A stretch of DNA of 30,830 bases from Gammaproteobacteria bacterium UBA2168 (GCA_002327525.1 DCWG01000117.1:1-30830), one strand, 5' to 3'; positions 16,271-24,345 are shown, counted from the stretch's first letter. Numbers and translations are program-made. The notes: generated from the letters alone by a model not told the origin.

Positions 16271-16326
16271 ATGAGACAAATCTTGATTGTGTCTCATAAA
16301 CGAGACAAAATCGCGGTCTGTTTCAT
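16271..16326 (+). promoter_or_regulatory. Two tandem inverted-repeat operator sites
   Basis: Site 1 is ATGAGACA (16271-16278), an 11-base spacer, then TGTCTCAT (16290-16297), a perfect 8-base inverted repeat. Site 2 is ACGAGACA (16300-16307), again an 11-base spacer, then TGTTTCAT (16319-16326), with two mismatched pairs. The sites start 29 bases apart. The size and dyad spacing fit TetR-family dimers, and a TetR-type gene lies in the same operon. They overlap the promoter at 16283-16311, which suggests autorepression. Confidence 0.65.
16283..16311 (+). promoter_or_regulatory. Sigma70-like promoter inside the operator pair
   Basis: TTGATT (16283-16288) is followed by a 17-base spacer and CAAAAT (16306-16311). 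The -35 box lies in the spacer and right half of operator 1, and the -10 box lies in the left half of operator 2. Binding at either site would block RNA polymerase. It would drive the hydrolase, regulator and perhaps peroxiredoxin genes. Confidence 0.5.
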
Positions 16327-16346
16327 ATGGTCAGGATCTTACCGGC

Positions 16347-17069
16347 GTGAGCAGTCGTGCAATTCCCGGGCGGAATCGATATTGGGTGATGGCCGCGGGG
16401 CCGTGTGCCGCACTCGTGCCCGCGGCCCCGTTTCTCTATCAGGTGCCTAGGGGGGATGGCCACCCGGTGTTGGTGATGTCTGGCTTTGGCGGAGATGACA
16501 GCTCGACCGCGGTGCTGAGAGGATTCCTGAGTTGCGTCGGCTATCGAAGCCGCGCCTGGAAATTAGGCACCAATTGCGGGACTGATATGCCGGATCTGCT
16601 GCTCAACCTCGCCAGCCGTCTCGATGCGATATTCACGGCGGCAGGTGAGGTCAAGGTGAGTCTCGTGGGTTGGAGCCTTGGCGGTGTGTATGCGCGCGTG
16701 CTGGCGCACCACTACCGGAAGAAGCTACGGCAGGTCATTACCCTGGGCAGTCCCTTCGCCAGCAACTCGCGGACCACCCCCTCTTGCGTGCGCCTGCTGG
16801 CCGGAGAACGTCTGCCCGGGATTCCGAGCACGGCCGTGTTCAGTAAGACGGACGTCGTGGTTCCCTGGCAGCTTGCCACACAACAGCCCACCGAAATCGC
16901 GGAAAACGTCGAAGTCTATGCCAGCCATGTGGGCCTCGGGTTCAATCCCGCCGTTTTATACGCTGCGGCCGATCGCCTTGCTAATCGTGAGGGACAGTGG
17001 CGTTCGATGCAGCGTACGGGCTGGAAACGTCTGATCTACGGACCGGCACGACTGTCGACGGAGCACTAG
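16347..17069 (+). CDS. Alpha/beta-fold hydrolase (lipase/esterase-like)
   Basis: This 240-residue alpha/beta hydrolase has the nucleophile elbow SLVGWSLGGVYARVLAHH (serine in GWSLGG), an early oxyanion-type VLVMSGFGGDDSST loop, a likely acid in FSKTDVVVPW, and a histidine in YASHVGLGFNP. It resembles lipase or PGAP1-like esterases that act on ester or lactone bonds. No signal peptide is clear. GTG 16347 was chosen because it lies after the predicted promoter and has AGGA upstream; ATG 16389 is an alternative. The regulator starts three bases after its stop, so the two are co-expressed. A QsdR-like partner raises the possibility of a lactone or acyl-ester substrate, but this is not shown. Confidence 0.82.
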   Translation: MSSRAIPGRNRYWVMAAGPCAALVPAAPFLYQVPRGDGHPVLVMSGFGGDDSSTAVLRGFLSCVGYRSRAWKLGTNCGTDMPDLLLNLASRLDAIFTAAGEVKVSLVGWSLGGVYARVLAHHYRKKLRQVITLGSPFASNSRTTPSCVRLLAGERLPGIPSTAVFSKTDVVVPWQLATQQPTEIAENVEVYASHVGLGFNPAVLYAAADRLANREGQWRSMQRTGWKRLIYGPARLSTEH

Positions 17070-17072
17070 AAC

Positions 17073-17681
17073 GTGTCGCCAAGAACCTGGCATACCTGTC
17101 AGCCAATGGATCTACAGAGTCTCGCACGACAGTGGTTTCTGAGTTCGCGGAGGATAGAACTACAGAAGCTCGCGGTGGAGCTCGGCATTTCGCGAGCGAC
17201 CGCCTACCGGTGGGGTGGCAGTGCCGAACAACTCGTGGGACGCGTGCTCGCGTCACTGGTCGATGACACCTTCCGTCAGCTCGCGCACCGCAGCAGGGCA
17301 ACCGGTGGCGAGCGTGTGCTCGACGTGCTGGAGCGTGGGATGCGTTATGCGCACAAATTCCGGCCGTTACAGCAATTCCTGGCCAGAGACGCGCAATTGG
17401 GGCTGAGGATAGTTGCTTCCAAGCACAGTCCGGTTCAGGAACGCACGATCGCCAACCTTCAGTGGTTGCTGGAGGAGGAGATCGACGCCGGCCATATGTC
17501 ACTGCCGGTCACACCCGATGTCATGGCATACGCGCTCACGCGTATCGTCGAGTCTTTTTTGTACTCAGACCTCATTATCGGTGCTGCAGCGGAGCTTGAG
17601 AACGCATCGAGCATTGTGAAGCTCATGTTGTGCCAGGATCCGCAGCGCGAGCCTGTCCAAACAGAAACACGAATCCCGTAG
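17073..17681 (+). CDS. TetR/AcrR-type regulator, QsdR-like
   Basis: This 202-residue regulator has an N-terminal helix-turn-helix (about residues 29-55: LAVELGISRATAYRWGGSAE) and an all-helical ligand domain. The end of that domain, MAYALTRIVESFLYSDLIIG, matches QsdR-type TetR proteins, first known from control of lactone degradation in Rhodococcus. GTG 17073 has GGAG nine bases upstream; ATG 17106 would cut the first 11 residues but keep the helix-turn-helix. It probably binds the tandem inverted repeats at 16271-16326 and represses its own operon until an acyl or lactone ligand is present. Ligand and sites are inferred. Confidence 0.82.
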   Translation: MSPRTWHTCQPMDLQSLARQWFLSSRRIELQKLAVELGISRATAYRWGGSAEQLVGRVLASLVDDTFRQLAHRSRATGGERVLDVLERGMRYAHKFRPLQQFLARDAQLGLRIVASKHSPVQERTIANLQWLLEEEIDAGHMSLPVTPDVMAYALTRIVESFLYSDLIIGAAAELENASSIVKLMLCQDPQREPVQTETRIP

Positions 17682-17707
17682 CGGGATAGCTGATAGGAGA
17701 TTCTCTC

Positions 17708-18160
17708 ATGTTGAGAATTGGCGATATGGCACCCGAGTTCGAACTCGCCGACCAGTCCGGCAGCACCGTAACGCTGAACCAGCTAGTTGCCGATGGCGAT
17801 GTCGTTCTCTATTTCTATCCGGCTGACTTCTCGCCGGTATGCACCGCTGAAGCGTGTGCGTTTCGCGACAGCTACGAAGACGTCTCGAGTGTGGGGGTGC
17901 GGGTCGTGGGTGTGAGTCCGCAAGGCGTCGGTAGCCATCAACGATTCTCAAACCGTTTTTCCATCCCGTTTCCGCTCTTGAGCGATCCGCAGAAAATCAC
18001 CATCAAGGCCTATGGTGTAGATGGTCCTTTGGGTTTCGGGGTCAGGCGAGCCACCTTTCTGATCGACGCTAAGAAAACCGTTCGAAACCGGGTCGTCTCG
18101 GATCTGTTCATTGGCTCTCACACGGAACTGCTCAACAAAACCGTGCGCGAACGCGTATAG
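17708..18160 (+). CDS. Peroxiredoxin, PrxQ/Bcp type
   Basis: This 150-residue thiol peroxidase of the AhpC/TSA superfamily reduces hydrogen peroxide and organic hydroperoxides in the cytoplasm with thioredoxin-type donors. The active-site loop is PADFSPVCTAEACAFRD: Cys45 is peroxidatic and Cys50, five residues on, is the resolving cysteine typical of atypical 2-Cys PrxQ/Bcp enzymes. Later VGVSPQ and FPLLSDPQK segments fit. ATG 17708 has AGGAGA at good distance. It lies 26 bases after the regulator stop and may belong to the same operon. It ends 20 bases before the convergent CoA-transferase gene. Confidence 0.9.
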   Translation: MLRIGDMAPEFELADQSGSTVTLNQLVADGDVVLYFYPADFSPVCTAEACAFRDSYEDVSSVGVRVVGVSPQGVGSHQRFSNRFSIPFPLLSDPQKITIKAYGVDGPLGFGVRRATFLIDAKKTVRNRVVSDLFIGSHTELLNKTVRERV

Positions 18161-18180
18161 CGGCGTTGCTGCCGGGAAAG

Positions 18181-20640
18181 CTATTTCAACAATCCCCGTG
18201 CCTCGGCGTCGAGTACTGCCGCCTCGTCCATGTTCAGCCATTGCTGCAGGACAATGGCATTGTCCTCACCCAGCTCGCGTGTGCGCCGGTAGCTGTTACA
18301 GGGTGTGCGTTCGAAGTCGATCGGCAGGCGATCGGCCCACGCCTGGTTGATTGCAGGGCTAACATCGTCGATCGGTCGTGCGAAGCGAGACACGGCAAGC
18401 TGTGGATCCTGTTCCATCAGATCGATTCCGGTCTGGACCACACCTGCGGGCACACCCGCTCGCTGGCAGATGTCCATCACCGTGTAGGCGTCCTTGTGGC
18501 TGGTCCATCGTGCGATCTGTTCGTCGATTTCTGCCATTGCGCGAACACGGCCAGCGCTGGTATCCAACTCGGCGTTGGCCGCCCATGGAGGATCGCCCAG
18601 AACGTGTTTCAGATTCCGCCATTGTTCGTCGCTCATGCACGCGATTGCCACCCAACGCTCATCGGCAACTGTCCGAGCCACCTCGGGCTCACAGCGGTAA
18701 CAGCCGTGAGGTGCCGCCAGATCGTAAGGGAGCCGGTTTCCAGTGGGTCGAACCGCGCAAGCGTTCGCGAACAGATCGAGCAGTGCGGGGCCGGCGAAAT
18801 TGACACCCACCTCGAATTGGGAAATATCCACTCTCTGACCACGGCCCGTGCGATGCCGCGCTTCCAATGCCGCCAGGATGGCGACGGCCCCGTGTAAACC
18901 GGCTTGATGATCGTTGTACGAAAAACCGAGACCGATATTGTCGCGTCCTTCCACACCGGTCAGGTGGGTCAGTCCGGCCAGGGCATGAACTGTTGGTGCG
19001 TAGGTGACGAACCCCGACCAGGGCCCGCCATCGCCCATGCCGGACATCTGCACGTAGATAACGCCCGGTCGGGTTGCGCTGATTTGCTCATAACCGACTC
19101 CCCATCGCTCGAGCACACCGACGGAGAAGTTGTCGATGACCACATCCGCATTTTCGCACAGCTGCCGGCAGATGCTGTGACTCTCGGGGTGTGTCATATC
19201 CAGCGCGAGCGAGCGCTTGTTGCGGTTCCACATCAGATAGTAGGGATGCTCGGTCCCATGGGTGCCGATAGCTCGGTCGGCGGAGTTTACCTTTACCACG
19301 TCCGCACCCATGTCACCGAGTACGCGCGTCGCGAAGGGTCCTGCCAGGACGTGGGTGAAGTCTAGAATACGCAGGCCTTCGAGGGGCCGCTGGGAAGGTT
19401 GCACCGGGCCACCCGCCGCCGTCGTCGTTGGCCGATCTTCCCAGCCGATGTCGGTGATCGGCCCGGCTGCCTCGCCAGGATAGGCATGCAGGCTCCACGG
19501 TGTACGCGAGAAATGGTAAGGCGCACCGGGCGAGCGGATCTCGGCTTCGTTGACTCGATACGGTACAAACCAGTCCCGTGCTTCGAGCTGCGGGTTGTCG
19601 GCGACTTTTTCGATGGGCAGCACCCAGCCATAGGGTACATGTCGTTGCTGAGCATCGAAAAAGAGCTTCTCGACATCCTTAGTGGCGGCCCAGCGTCGCA
19701 GTACGTCCATGGTTCGCTCGATACGCAAACTCATGTTCTCGGGTTCGAGGTACTTTGGATCCGCGAGATCCTCGTGGGCATCCTCCTCGATCAACCACAC
19801 CAGTTGCGCATCGAAATCCGGGGCCGGTGTGATCATGATATCGCCGCCCCGGGCGTGCATAACGTCGTATGCGTTCGACCAGTGCAAGGCGCCCCGCCGC
19901 GGCAGCATCTTGTCATTGGGTCGACCCATGGCTTCTGCGTACCAGTACAGCATAAACACCTGCTCCAGGCAGGATGCGATGCACTCGTGCACCGGCACCC
20001 CTACCTGTTGGCTGAATCCCCGTACGCGCCGGTTGCACAGTGCGGCCAGTGCCGCAATAGCGACGTACACGCCGGAAACCATGAAATTGAGCTCGCCAAA
20101 ACCCTTCAGGGGAGGTGTGTCCACATCTCCCGTCGTGGCCGCAGCGCCTGCGAGTGCACCGGCTACGAGATCCGGTGCCAGATAGTCCCGCCAGGGACCG
20201 TTCGTACCGAACGAGGAGCAGTTGACGACGATCAGCTCCGGCCTGCGGGCGCGAGCACCTTCGAGATCGAGGTGGTCCAGGCAGAAACCGCCCCGACAGG
20301 TCAGAACCAGATCTGACTGGTCGATGAGCTCTTCGAGCCCGGCGAGGTCCGTTGCATTGTGTGGATCGACTCCGACAAAGCGTCGATTAGATGCGAAGAA
20401 TGCATGCCACAGGGAAGTGCTTGGCTGATCCGAGTGCTCGTGATACGGGCCACGATTGCGCAGGGGATCTCCTCCCGGCGGCTCCGGTCGGACGACGTCG
20501 GCACCGAGGTCGGCCAACAACTTTGCTCCGTAAATAGCCCGTTCGTCGGTGAGATCGACCACACGAATAGCGGACAGAGCACCTCCGGACGGTTCAGTGT
20601 TGCTGTTTTTTCCACCGGTCTTTCCACTGGCGTGGTCCAT
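18181..20640 (-). CDS. Double-length class III (CaiB/BaiF) CoA-transferase
   Basis: This is an 819-residue protein made of two fused class III CoA-transferase domains of about 390 residues each; single family members are about 400. Class III enzymes move CoA between carboxylic acids, a common way to activate a substrate. Domain 1 (IRVVDLTDERAIYGAKLLAD onward) has the expected aspartate in YLAPDLVAGALAG (Asp157). Domain 2 (LEGLRILDFTHVLAGPFATR onward) reads FVTYAPTVHALAG at the same place, so the aspartate is missing. One active and one structural half is possible. ATG 20640 was taken over TTG 20643; no clear ribosome binding site is visible. It probably activates the acid that feeds the crotonase and mutase steps. 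Confidence 0.9.
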   Translation of the reverse strand: MDHASGKTGGKNSNTEPSGGALSAIRVVDLTDERAIYGAKLLADLGADVVRPEPPGGDPLRNRGPYHEHSDQPSTSLWHAFFASNRRFVGVDPHNATDLAGLEELIDQSDLVLTCRGGFCLDHLDLEGARARRPELIVVNCSSFGTNGPWRDYLAPDLVAGALAGAAATTGDVDTPPLKGFGELNFMVSGVYVAIAALAALCNRRVRGFSQQVGVPVHECIASCLEQVFMLYWYAEAMGRPNDKMLPRRGALHWSNAYDVMHARGGDIMITPAPDFDAQLVWLIEEDAHEDLADPKYLEPENMSLRIERTMDVLRRWAATKDVEKLFFDAQQRHVPYGWVLPIEKVADNPQLEARDWFVPYRVNEAEIRSPGAPYHFSRTPWSLHAYPGEAAGPITDIGWEDRPTTTAAGGPVQPSQRPLEGLRILDFTHVLAGPFATRVLGDMGADVVKVNSADRAIGTHGTEHPYYLMWNRNKRSLALDMTHPESHSICRQLCENADVVIDNFSVGVLERWGVGYEQISATRPGVIYVQMSGMGDGGPWSGFVTYAPTVHALAGLTHLTGVEGRDNIGLGFSYNDHQAGLHGAVAILAALEARHRTGRGQRVDISQFEVGVNFAGPALLDLFANACAVRPTGNRLPYDLAAPHGCYRCEPEVARTVADERWVAIACMSDEQWRNLKHVLGDPPWAANAELDTSAGRVRAMAEIDEQIARWTSHKDAYTVMDICQRAGVPAGVVQTGIDLMEQDPQLAVSRFARPIDDVSPAINQAWADRLPIDFERTPCNSYRRTRELGEDNAIVLQQWLNMDEAAVLDAEARGLLK

Positions 20641-20742
20641 CAAAACGACATGCGCGTGACAACGATCCCGGATAGGGTAAACGCGACCGAACCCATGCGT
20701 ATATCCTGCCGCGACTCACTTCGGCGCATTGGCCGGCCCGTG

Positions 20743-21261
20743 CTAGCCAGGTTTGACGATGGCGAGAAACCAGAGAAGGGGAATCGTGATTCTCACCACC
20801 GGGCTGACGAATCTGAAGAACTTGAGCTGATCTCCGCGCATCTTCTTGTAGCCTTCCGGGTCTTCTTCCTTACGCGCTTCTGCCCGCGCGGAATAGTAGT
20901 GGGAGAACCAGATGTCGTATGCCTCCAGAGGGACGTAGATGATCACAATGATCGACAGCTTGAGCATGATCCAGGTGGACTCGAGAGTCCAGCCGCTCGC
21001 CAGGAACATCAGCGGTCCCGTGATGATGAGTACGGGCCAGGCGATGTGTTCCAGGATGATCAGCTTGTCGACCTGATCCCAGGACCACCACATTCGACGC
21101 TCCAGTTCTGCATTCGAGGGTTCGCCTTGATAGTCGTTGATCGCGCGACGGACATACACCGTGTAGGCCGGTGGGACCGCCAGTCCCCAAAGGAACGCAA
21201 AGAAGACGTGGATGAACTTGATGTAGAGAAAATTGCTAGCGACGAAAGCAGTGAGATCCAT
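20743..21261 (-). CDS. Four-helix integral membrane protein (DUF2269/CopD/HemJ-like)
   Basis: This 172-residue protein has four hydrophobic helices, roughly residues 8-32, 78-95, 103-125 and 150-170. Histidines sit within or beside helices (LYIKFIHVFFAFLWG and LILEHIAWPVLIITG), a pattern seen in small haem- or copper-linked membrane proteins. The loop between helices 1 and 2 is charged. ATG 21261 has GGGAG eight bases upstream, better than the more distal start at 21294. It lies about 100 bases from the CoA-transferase gene on the same strand and may be co-transcribed. The family match is by pattern only and the function is unknown. Confidence 0.65.
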   Translation of the reverse strand: MDLTAFVASNFLYIKFIHVFFAFLWGLAVPPAYTVYVRRAINDYQGEPSNAELERRMWWSWDQVDKLIILEHIAWPVLIITGPLMFLASGWTLESTWIMLKLSIIVIIYVPLEAYDIWFSHYYSARAEARKEEDPEGYKKMRGDQLKFFRFVSPVVRITIPLLWFLAIVKPG

Positions 21262-21402
21262 GAGTGCTTCTCCCGCATGGGATGCCATCAACAACGCCGA
21301 GCGGACTCAGCACGCAAATACTTAGCAATGCAAGAATTTAGCACTATCATCGGGAGGCGGCAAATGGTTCAATGAAACGGTGGGTTAAGAAGGGGTGGTG
21401 GT

Positions 21403-21492
21403 ATGCTGAAGATTCACCAGCGAATCTTAGTTCTGAACATCGTCTGTTTTGGTGTATTCCTGGTGCTGGCAGGCAGCATACTTCTGCGCTGA
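21403..21492 (+). CDS. Possible 29-residue single-pass membrane microprotein
   Basis: This short frame begins MLKIHQRILVLNIVCFGVF and ends in VLAGSILLR. A basic N-terminus, one hydrophobic helix of about 19 residues and a basic end fit a single-pass inner-membrane peptide. AAGAAGGGG lies seven bases before the ATG, an excellent ribosome binding site. No homologue is known to me. It could also be the remnant N-terminal membrane anchor of a lost sensor protein, since the neighbouring DNA looks decayed. Confidence 0.35.
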   Translation: MLKIHQRILVLNIVCFGVFLVLAGSILLR

Positions 21493-22410
21493 TCTGCGGT
21501 GCGGAGTCCCAGTCTTGACGGTCGAGTAGCCCTGCTCCTGGGCGAGATCTGCAGCACGTCGGCGATGCTATCGGTCAAGGCGTGCTGAACACTCGAATTC
21601 AACTCACTTCGACTCACCGATTGTATTGCCCGGGTAAGGGCACGGCGCAGATCCTCGGGTAAGTGGCCCATCAGATGCCGATCCGCGGTCACGGACACGG
21701 CCATCGCTTCACGGCGTGCATGATTGCGTTCTGCGACGAGGTGGTGATGCACCCAGGCCCGGCCCAGGATCACCCACGGAAAATTGGCCGCGTGAACCAG
21801 ACCGATTTGCAGAACACGCCCCGCACAGCCTGTCCGAGCACCTTCACGCGGGCGATTTCACCACCGCCGAGCCACGCGCCGCCCCGCCCAGCAGAGCTCC
21901 CAATCCCGCCCCCAGCAGCACGGTGGTGGCGTCGTCGCTGGCGAGGCCACCGTGCCGGTGCAGGTTCTGAATGGTTTCGCGTGAGAGCCGTTCGCGCTTG
22001 CGAATGCGTGTCTGCAGACGCTCAGTCAGTCTCTGCCGCATCGGTGCGGCTTGTTCGTCATCTGAAAGCGCACGGCGTTCGGTGATGCACAGTGTTTCTA
22101 TCAGACAGATCGGCGATCTCGGCTGCGCTGCGCGCACGGCGATGAGTGTGCTCGGTGTTCAGTGCCGCCATTTCTCTGTGCTCGTCGGTCCAGTCGGGCT
22201 CGGGAAGCGGGTCGACGCGAGGGCGATATAGACGCATAGTGTTGCTGCCGGGGAACGAGATATCGCGGTCATCATGGCATTGTGCAGGAGGTCCGCAGCA
22301 GTCTGTCAGGAGCGGGTTGTGGGCTGCGCTATCTCTTCTGTCGGCCATCAACGGGTCACTGAGGCTGGCGAACGTTATCATCGTGTAGAAAACCAAGGAA
22401 CAACAAGATC
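21493..22410. other. Gene-poor stretch with decayed minus-strand coding remnants
   Basis: No intact gene is seen in these 918 bases. Minus-strand fragments look like former coding sequence. At 22058-22237 the peptide MRLYRPRVDPLPEPDWTDEH resembles the very N-terminus of carboxymuconolactone decarboxylase (AhpD-like) proteins, but the rest of that family is missing. At 21844-22041 a basic helical peptide leads into a glycine-zipper-like GAGLGALLGGAARG. At 21414-21820 a helical peptide contains NFPWVILGRAWVHHHLVAER and EDLRRALTRAIQSVSRSELN. They lie in two different frames, so if they belong together they are separated by indels. I cannot name the original genes. Confidence 0.4.
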
Positions 22411-22854
22411 ATGAAACTCACTCACCTGTTCGACTATCATGCCGATCTGAAAGAGCCTCAGGCCGTGGGTCGTGCGCAATTCGGTACGAGGATGATCTAC
22501 GACGTCACCGGCGGTACGTTCGAGGGACCCAGGGCGCGTGGTCACGTACTACCCAGTGGTGCCGATTGGCTTTTGATCGACGATGAGGGCGTTGGCCGGC
22601 TGGATGTTCGCGCTACCTTCGAAACCGACGATGGTGCGTTGATCTACATGCAGTACTTCGGGGTGGTGATGTTGCCCAGCACCGATGACGAGGAACTGAT
22701 CGAGACTCAGTATGGAGACCTCTATTTCATGACGCAGCCGCGTTTTGAAACGGCGGATGAGCGCTATGCCTGGCTGAACGGTATCGTCGCGGTCGCACAG
22801 GGGCGAACGTTGCCGGGCGCGGTTGAATATCGTGTCTATGCGCTGGAAAACTGA
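22411..22854 (+). CDS. DUF3237 (UPF0311) family protein
   Basis: This 147-residue protein has the layout of the DUF3237 family: KLTHLFDYHADL at the start, TGGTFEGPRARGHVLPSGAD in the first third, RATFETDDGALIYMQYFGV in the middle, FETADERYAWLNGIVAVAQG, and a final beta strand EYRVYALE. The family is predicted to form a beta-barrel and is often found near aromatic or steroid catabolism genes, but its activity is not established. The ribosome binding site is weak (AAGGA about 13 bases before ATG). It converges with the thioesterase gene 46 bases downstream. Confidence 0.88.
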   Translation: MKLTHLFDYHADLKEPQAVGRAQFGTRMIYDVTGGTFEGPRARGHVLPSGADWLLIDDEGVGRLDVRATFETDDGALIYMQYFGVVMLPSTDDEELIETQYGDLYFMTQPRFETADERYAWLNGIVAVAQGRTLPGAVEYRVYALEN

Positions 22855-22873
22855 GTTGTAAGGGCTTGCGTGC

Positions 22874-22892
22874 TGCCCGTCTCGTGGGTAGC
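22874..22892. terminator. Weak hairpin between convergent genes
   Basis: CTGCCC, a seven-base loop and GGGTAG can form a six-pair stem with one G-T pair, midway between the stops of the DUF3237 and thioesterase genes. There is no T run. It is a low-confidence candidate supported mainly by position. Confidence 0.2.
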
Positions 22893-22900
22893 TTGAGGAT

Positions 22901-23776
22901 CTACTTGTCGTGGACTCTGATCAGCCCTTCCTGGGCCGCGGAGGCGACCAGCAGACCGGCCTCGTTGTAGATTAGCCCGCGGTTCAGTCCGCGCCCACCC
23001 GACGCGGCGGGGCTGTCCTGAACGTACAACAGCCATTCGTCAGCCCGAAACGGATGGTGGAACCACATGGCGTGATCGAGGCTCGCCACCTGCATGGCAG
23101 TCTGAGTGAAACTCACGGCATGGGGCATCATCGAGGTATCGATCAGCGACCAGTCCGACAGATAGGCGAGCACGCACTGGTGCAGGCGGCGGTCGTCCGG
23201 CAGGCGCTCGCGTGAGCGCATCCAGCACATCTGCTCAGGGGCGTGAATCTGCGGCAGGAAGATGTTCACCGGGTCCACGGGGTGAATCTCGATGGGCCGG
23301 TTGCGGTCGTTGCCCGACATGTCCCACCGAGGGGGGTCTTGGAGTTCGGCGTAGTGCCGCTCCCGTACCTCCGCCTCATCGGGAAGCGCACCGGGCGCTG
23401 GTGCCGTGGGCATGTCGATTTGATGCGTCAGGCCATCCTCGTCCACCTGAAAGGAGATGGACATGTTGAAGATCGCCTGGCCGTTCTGTATAGCCACCAC
23501 GTGGCGTGTGGTGAAGCTGCGGCCGTCGCGGATGCGGTCCACTTTGTAGAGAATTGGTGTGTGCATCGCGCCCGGGCGCAGGAAATAACCGTGCAGCGAG
23601 TGTGCGTGACGGTCCTCATCCACCGTTCGGGAGGCGGCGACCAGCGCCTGGCCGATGACCTGTCCACCATAAACGCGCTGCCAGCCTTCGTTGGGGCTGG
23701 TGGCGCGGTAGTGGTTCTTTTCGATCTCTTCGAGGTCCAGAAGACCGATGAGATCCTGAAGTGACTGCTGCTCCAT
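22901..23776 (-). CDS. tesB: Acyl-CoA thioesterase II (TesB-type)
   Basis: This 291-residue double hot-dog thioesterase hydrolyses acyl-CoA to free acid and CoA in the cytoplasm. The catalytic trio of TesB can be placed: Asp208 in LAYLSDWSL, Ser232 in QVASLDHAMWFH (threonine in Escherichia coli, a conservative change) and Gln282 in ASAAQEGLIR. The N-terminal half has RVYGGQVIGQALVAA and SLHGYFLRPG, also typical. The length is normal. It is read divergently from the flavin protein gene, with 76 bases between the starts. It could release CoA or relieve dead-end acyl-CoAs in the neighbouring CoA-ester pathway. Confidence 0.94.
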   Translation of the reverse strand: MEQQSLQDLIGLLDLEEIEKNHYRATSPNEGWQRVYGGQVIGQALVAASRTVDEDRHAHSLHGYFLRPGAMHTPILYKVDRIRDGRSFTTRHVVAIQNGQAIFNMSISFQVDEDGLTHQIDMPTAPAPGALPDEAEVRERHYAELQDPPRWDMSGNDRNRPIEIHPVDPVNIFLPQIHAPEQMCWMRSRERLPDDRRLHQCVLAYLSDWSLIDTSMMPHAVSFTQTAMQVASLDHAMWFHHPFRADEWLLYVQDSPAASGGRGLNRGLIYNEAGLLVASAAQEGLIRVHDK

Positions 23777-23852
23777 GTGTTCCTTCAGATTTCCCTTCGG
23801 GAAAAGGCGCGCTATTGTAGTCGTTTCCCGCCAAACGAGAAGAAGAGAAAAA

Positions 23853-24326
23853 ATGCCGTCGCGACGTGAACTGATTCAGCTTACCCACGAGGAAATGGCT
23901 GAATTCCTCGATACTTCCAGAACCCTCATCATCGTCTCCAACGGTGTGGATGGATACCCGCACCCCGTGCCCATGTGGTTCTGCCGGGATGCGGAGGGGC
24001 GTTTGTGCTGCACTACCTTCAAGAAAGCCCAGAAGGTACTCAACTTTCGGCGCGATCCGAAAGCGTCGCTGCTCGTCGAGAGCGGTCATGACTACGAGGA
24101 GCTCAAGAGCGTGCTGATCTATGCGCATGCGGATGTGGTGGAGGACGTCGATGCTGTTCGGGATACGCTGGTTGGTATCAACTCAAAGGGTCGTACGGTG
24201 TCGGAAGCGGAACGGGAGGAGCTGCGTGAGGCGGTTTCGAACACCGCCGAGAAGCGCGTGATGATCCGATTTACGCCCCAGCGTTACGTGAGTTGGGACC
24301 ACGCCAAACTCGGTGGCCGTTACTAG
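23853..24326 (+). CDS. Pyridoxamine 5'-phosphate oxidase-like flavin/F420 split-barrel protein
   Basis: This 157-residue split-barrel protein belongs to the PNPOx-like superfamily. Seen: TSRTLIIVSNGVDGYPHPVP, where substrate-side strands pair, then LCCTTFKKAQKVLNFRRDPK, the cofactor phosphate-binding segment, and AEKRVMIRFTPQRYVSWDHA near the end. Members bind FMN or F420 and reduce varied substrates, or bind haem; the actual cofactor cannot be told here. ATG 23853 with the purine-rich AGAAGAAGAGAAA upstream is the likely start, since the longer frame upstream is low-quality sequence. It converges with adenosylhomocysteinase across a strong hairpin. Confidence 0.82.
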   Translation: MPSRRELIQLTHEEMAEFLDTSRTLIIVSNGVDGYPHPVPMWFCRDAEGRLCCTTFKKAQKVLNFRRDPKASLLVESGHDYEELKSVLIYAHADVVEDVDAVRDTLVGINSKGRTVSEAEREELREAVSNTAEKRVMIRFTPQRYVSWDHAKLGGRY

Positions 24327-24345
24327 CAACGATGGAAGAACCGGC

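Noticed and set aside
18161..18180. CGGC-GTTGCT-GCCG hairpin between convergent peroxiredoxin and CoA-transferase genes
   Set aside because: A four-pair stem is too weak to call a terminator in GC-rich DNA.
18166..20316. Long plus-strand open frames opposite the CoA-transferase gene
   Set aside because: They mirror the two CoA-transferase domains in GC-rich DNA and have no recognisable motifs or ribosome binding sites.
20359..21375. 338-codon plus-strand open frame
   Set aside because: It spans the start of the CoA-transferase, a gap and the whole of the minus-strand membrane protein gene; composition is that of a reverse-complement shadow.
21663..22085. 140-codon plus-strand frame in the decayed region
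   Set aside because: Proline/arginine-rich low-complexity peptide; the opposite strand shows more protein-like sequence.
23791..23803. TTCCC-TTC-GGGAA inverted repeat between thioesterase and flavin-protein genes
   Set aside because: Only five pairs with a three-base loop; likely chance in a 76-base divergent gap, no second copy seen.
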